A stretch of DNA of 64,000 bases, from positions 21,499,095 through 21,563,094 of the forward strand of contig CM034603.1 in the NCBI GenBank assembly GCA_020091685.1, given 5' to 3'. The stretch is from Lutjanus erythropterus (taxonomy: Eukaryota; Chordata; Actinopteri; Lutjaniformes; Lutjanidae). Each line of letters begins with the position of its first letter. Within the stretch, counting starts at the first letter, position 1. The notes under the pieces are model-generated. The model had not been told where the DNA came from, did not search any database, and saw nothing but the letters and a program-made list of their open reading frames with translations. The position numbers and the translations under genes are program-made. This document shows positions 59,526-64,000 of this stretch, piece by piece.

Positions 59526-60329
59526 ACATGTATGTATATATGTATGTATGTATCCAAGTATGTATGTATGTATGTATCCATCCGGCATGTATGTATGTAT
59601 GTATGTATGTATGTATGTCTGTATGTATGTATCCAAGTATGTATGTATGTATGTACGTATGTATGATGTATGTATCCGGCATGTATGTATTTATGTATCC
59701 AATGTATGTATGTATGTATGTATCCATATGTATGTATGTATCCAATATGTATGTATCCAAGTATGAATGCATGTATCCAAGTATGTATGTATGTATGTAT
59801 GTATGTATGTACATGTATGTATGTATGTATGTATGTATCCAAGTATGTGTGTATGTATGTATGTATGTATCCATATGTATGTATGTATGTATGAATGTAT
59901 GTATCTACATGTATGTATGTATGTATGTATGTATGTATCCAAGTATGTATGTATGTATGTATGTATGTATGTATCCAAGTATGTATATATGTATGTGTAT
60001 GTATGTATCCAAGTATGTGTATGTATGTATGTATGTATCCAAGTATGTATGTATGTATGTATGTATGTATCCAAGTATGTATGTATGTATGTATGTATGT
60101 ATCCAAGTATGTATGTATGTATGTATGTATCCAAGTATGTATGTATGTATGTATGTATCCAAGTATGTATGTATGTATGTATGTACATATGTATGTATGT
60201 ATACAGATTATATTGTATGCAGTATGTATGTATGTATGTATGTATCCAAGTATGTATGTATGTATGTATGTATCCAAGTATGTATGTATGTATGTATCCA
60301 AGAGCTGTATATATGCAGATGTATGTATG

Positions 60330-60360
<31 letters not shown>

Positions 60361-60480
60361 ATATTGTGTATGTATCCAAGTATGTATGTATGTATGTGTA
60401 TGCATATATGTATGTATCCAAGTATGTATGTATGTATGTATATATGTATGAGTATGTATGTATAATGTATGTATGTATCC
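59526..60480. repeat. TATG array, regular block with TATCCAAG punctuation
   Basis: Nearly pure (TATG)n is punctuated about every 28-36 bp by TATCCAAG, an 8-bp word that keeps the period of 4. This gives a higher-order, minisatellite-like structure. All three frames on each strand are stop-free in pure repeat, so the open frames here (Tyr-Val-Cys-Met or His-Thr-Tyr-Ile periodic proteins) are not genes. Confidence 0.97.
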
Positions 60481-63400
60481 AAACAGCATGTATATGTACA
60501 TGTATGTATGTATGTATGTGATCCAGTATGTATGTATGTATGTATATGTGGATGTATCCGTATGTATATGATGTATCCAAGTATGTATAAAGTATGTATA
60601 AGTATAGTATGTATGTATGTATGTATGATATATGTATGTATCCAAATAGTATGTATGTATGATAGTGTATGTATGTATGTATGCATGTATGTATGTATAT
60701 ATGTATGTATCCATGTATGTGTGTATGTATGTATGTAGAGCAGATGCATGCATGCATATATGTATTTATCACATGTATGTATCCATAGTATGTATGGGGC
60801 AGTGTATGTATGTATGTATATACAGTATGTGATGTATGTATGTATGTATCCAGTATGTGGTAGATCCAGTATATATGTATGCATATATGCATGTATCCAT
60901 CCAGCATGTATGTATGTATGTATAGAGTATATGCACAGGATGTATTGTGCATGTATCCATCTGGTGAATGTATGCATATAGGATGTATGTATGCATAAAC
61001 ATAAGTATGTATGTACATGTATGCATATGTATATGTGGATGTAGTAGCATGTATGTATCCAAAAGTATGTATGTATGTATGTATGCTGTGTAGCATAATG
61101 ATGTATGTATGTATGGGTCCATGTATAGTATGCACAGAGTAGTGTATGTATGATAGATGTATGTATCCAGTGCATGTATGTGTTGCATGTAGTAGTATGT
61201 ACCAAAAGCATGTATGGAGTACAGCACATGTAGCATGTATCCATATGGAGCAGTATGCATGTGATAGATAGACAGCATGCATGTATCCAAGCATGTAGGT
61301 AGTATGCATGTATGTATGGATTCACATATATGTATGTATAGGTAGATGTATGTATCTGGGCATGTGGTATGCATGTATGAGTATGATGCATGTACAGTAG
61401 TATGTACAGTGTGTATAGTATGTATGTGATAGACTATGTATGGTAGGTACAGATGTATGTAGTATGAGGTATGCACAAAGATATGTATGTAGTATCCATA
61501 TGATATGGCGCATCTGACAGTATGTACAAATGTATGTATGTATGTATGCAACATATGTATGTATGTAGAGATGTATGTATGTATGTATCCAGTGATATGT
61601 ATGTGGTATAGTTGTATGAAGTATGTATGTAGGGTACATCATGTGATGTATGTATAGTAGGTATGTAAGTATGTATGTATCCAGTATAGAGTATGTATGT
61701 ATGCATGAGTATGTATGTATGAAAGTATGTATGTATGTATGTATGTGAGTATGATCCAAGTACAAAATGCATGTATGTGTATATATATGTAGTCTGAAAT
61801 AAAACACAATGTATGTATGTACATAATATGTATGTATGTTGCATGTATGTATGTATGTATGGTGATCCACATATGTATGACAGCAAGTATGTATGTATGT
61901 GTATCCATATGTATGTATGTATACACAAGTATGTATGTATATATAGTATGCATGTATGTATATGTATGTATGTATGTATGATGTATGTATGTATATGTAT
62001 ACAGATATAATGGTAGATTATGTATGTATATAGTATGGTATGCACATGTATATGTATGTATCCAGAGTACATGCATATCCACATGCATGTGACAGATATG
62101 CATGCTGTAGTATGTATGTATGTGAGTAGATCCAAGCATGTATGTGTTATAGATATGTATGTATCCATATGTATGTATATGTATGTATGTATCCGTATGT
62201 ATGTATGTATGTATGTATGTATGCATGTATCCGTATGTATGTATGTATGTATATGGATGTATCCAAGTATGTATATATGCATGTATCCAGTATGTATGTA
62301 TGTATGCATAGTATGTATGTAGTAGATATGTATATGTATGTATGTATATATGTATTTATTCACAGTATGCATGGGTACAGTATGTATGTATGTATCCAAG
62401 CTATGTATGTATCCACATATATGTATGTATGTATGTATGTATCCATCCAGACATACAGACAGAGTAGATGTATGCATGTATCCATCCATGTATGTATGTA
62501 TGTATGTATGTATGTATACAAATGTATGTATGTATATATGTATCCATCCAAGTATGTGACAGAGTATGTATGTATGTATGTATGTATGTATGTATCCATC
62601 CAGCATGTATGATGTATGTAATAGTAGTTGTATGTATATATGGATGTGTATGTATGTATGCAAAAAAGCAGTATGTATAGATGTGTGTATAGATGTGTAT
62701 GCATAGAGTATGTATGTATGTATGTATCCAGTATGTATGTATGTATGTGGTAGATGATGATGCATGTGTATGTATCCAAAGTATGTATGTGGCAGACAGT
62801 GTGTAGATGTACTGATGTATGTATGTATGTATCCAGCATGCATGTATGACAGGTAGTATGCATGATCCAGAAAGTATGTATGTATGTATGTATGTATGTA
62901 GATGATGTTGCATGCATGCATGTATCCAAAAGATGTATGCATGTAGTGTATGTAGATATGACATTGCATGTACTGTGTATGCATCCAAAAGAGTTGGCAT
63001 AGAATGCATGCATGTGACAGACAGATGCACGTATGCATGATCCAAAAGCATGTATTGTGATGTACATGTATGTGATGTACAGCTGCACAGAGCATGATAG
63101 ACATACAGATGTACATGCATCCAGCAGTATGTACAGACAGACAGACAGACAGAGTAGACAGTATGGGATGCATGTATGTACAGATCCAAAAGCATGTATG
63201 TACATGTATGATGTGACAGGTAGTGGATGATGTATAGCAGAGCATGACATGTCATGCATGCATGCATGTATCCAAACAGATGTACGTGCCACAGAGCAGA
63301 AGGTATGCTGCATGCATCCAAAGCATGCATGTACAGACAGGTACACACAGATGTAGTGCATGCATGCATGTATGCATCCAGCATGCATTGTATGCATGTG

Positions 63401-63740
63401 TGTATGGGAGGATAGCACTGTATGTATGTATGTAGTCCAGGTAGGGGAATGTATAGATGCATGTATGTATGTATATGTATGTATGTCTGTCTGTATCCAG
63501 TATGATGAGTATGATAGAAGGTATGATGTGGTATGCATGTACAGTATAGTATCCAGGTGAGTGTATAGTATGTATGTACATGCATGCATGTACAAAGTTA
63601 TGTAGATCCAGTAGAGTAGATAGAGCATGATGTACAGACAGATACATGATATGACAGATAAGAGCACAGATATGCTATGTGCTGCATATCCATATGATGA
63701 TAGATGTATCCATCCAGTATGTATGCATGTGTACGCATAA
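60481..63740. repeat. TATG array, degenerate block
   Basis: The same TATG orientation continues, but with many single-base indels and substitutions. CAGTATG, GATCCA, TCCAAAAGCATG, and ACAG/GACAGACAGACAG words appear, increasingly from about 62.4 kb. The GACA run near 63135-63153 is a short separate microsatellite. The decay pattern suggests an older part of the array, or base-level assembly error. Confidence 0.95.
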
Positions 63741-64000
63741 TACACACACACATACATACATACATACATACACACACATACATACATACTTGGATGGATA
63801 CACATACATACATACTTGATGGATACATGCATACATGCATACATACATACATACATACATACTTTGGATGGATACATACATACATGCATACATACATACA
63901 TACATACATACATACTTGATGGATACATACATACATACATACATACATACTTGATGGATACATACATACATACATACATACATACTTGGATGGATACATA
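63741..64000. repeat. CATA array, right arm, continues past the window edge
   Basis: The orientation returns to (CATA)n with GGATGGATA and TTGATGGATA words, matching the left arm at 59131-59459. The array is cut by the window end, so its full length is unknown. Confidence 0.97.

Noticed and set aside
59526-60480. CRISPR-like alternation of a short word (TATCCAAG) with spacers
   Set aside because: The spacers are themselves (TATG)n of varying length, not unique sequences. The setting is a vertebrate genome and no cas genes are present.
59032-63999. Many long open frames (up to about 614 codons) encoding Tyr-Val-Cys-Met or His-Thr-Tyr-Ile repeats
   Set aside because: A pure TATG/CATA repeat has no stop codon in any frame on either strand, so long frames are automatic. 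Overlapping frames on both strands, no unique protein sequence and no gene signals argue against coding.

Overview
This window is vertebrate nuclear DNA, almost certainly from a ray-finned (teleost, probably spiny-rayed) fish. The evidence is one multi-exon vertebrate gene with GT-AG introns, AT-rich non-coding DNA full of short degenerate DNA-transposon and SINE/LINE fragments of the kind common in teleosts, and many CA, GATAA and TATG simple repeats. There is no operon structure, and nothing prokaryotic or CRISPR-like is present.

The only gene I can identify with confidence is apcdd1 (adenomatosis polyposis coli down-regulated 1), on the plus strand at 32773-56337. It has five coding exons: 32773-32812, 41968-42151, 44209-44734, 52342-52663 and 55874-56337. 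Their phases fit exactly and they join into 1,536 nt (511 residues plus stop), close to the 514 residues of human APCDD1. The protein is a secreted or membrane-anchored antagonist of Wnt signalling. It has a signal peptide, two homologous APCDDC domains and a C-terminal hydrophobic segment.

Region by region: 1-32.3 kb holds no recognisable gene. It contains dispersed MITEs, a tRNA-related SINE, LINE-like 3' tails, a broken BED-zinc-finger (hAT-type) fragment and microsatellites. It also has one TATA-plus-splice-donor configuration near 19.7-20.06 kb that could be an unannotated first exon. The apcdd1 promoter and 5' leader, with a 29-codon upstream ORF, lie at about 32.3-32.77 kb. The introns (9.2, 2.1, 7.6 and 3.2 kb) carry more repeats. 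Notable ones are a large palindromic element filling most of intron 2 and a hAT-type MITE in intron 4 with a perfect 8-bp target-site duplication. From 56.3 to 59.1 kb come the apcdd1 3' UTR and two well-formed candidate exons on the minus strand, suggesting a convergent neighbouring gene that I could not identify.

From 59.13 kb to the window edge the DNA is a huge degenerate tetranucleotide array (TATG/CATA with TATCCAAG-type interruptions). It changes strand orientation near 59.5 kb and again near 63.74 kb. Its many long open frames are artefacts of a stop-free period-4 repeat.

I found no strong candidate for a new biological system. The leads most worth checking are the unidentified minus-strand exons at 58.0-58.27 kb, the strand-switching array, and the possible cryptic first exon at 20 kb.
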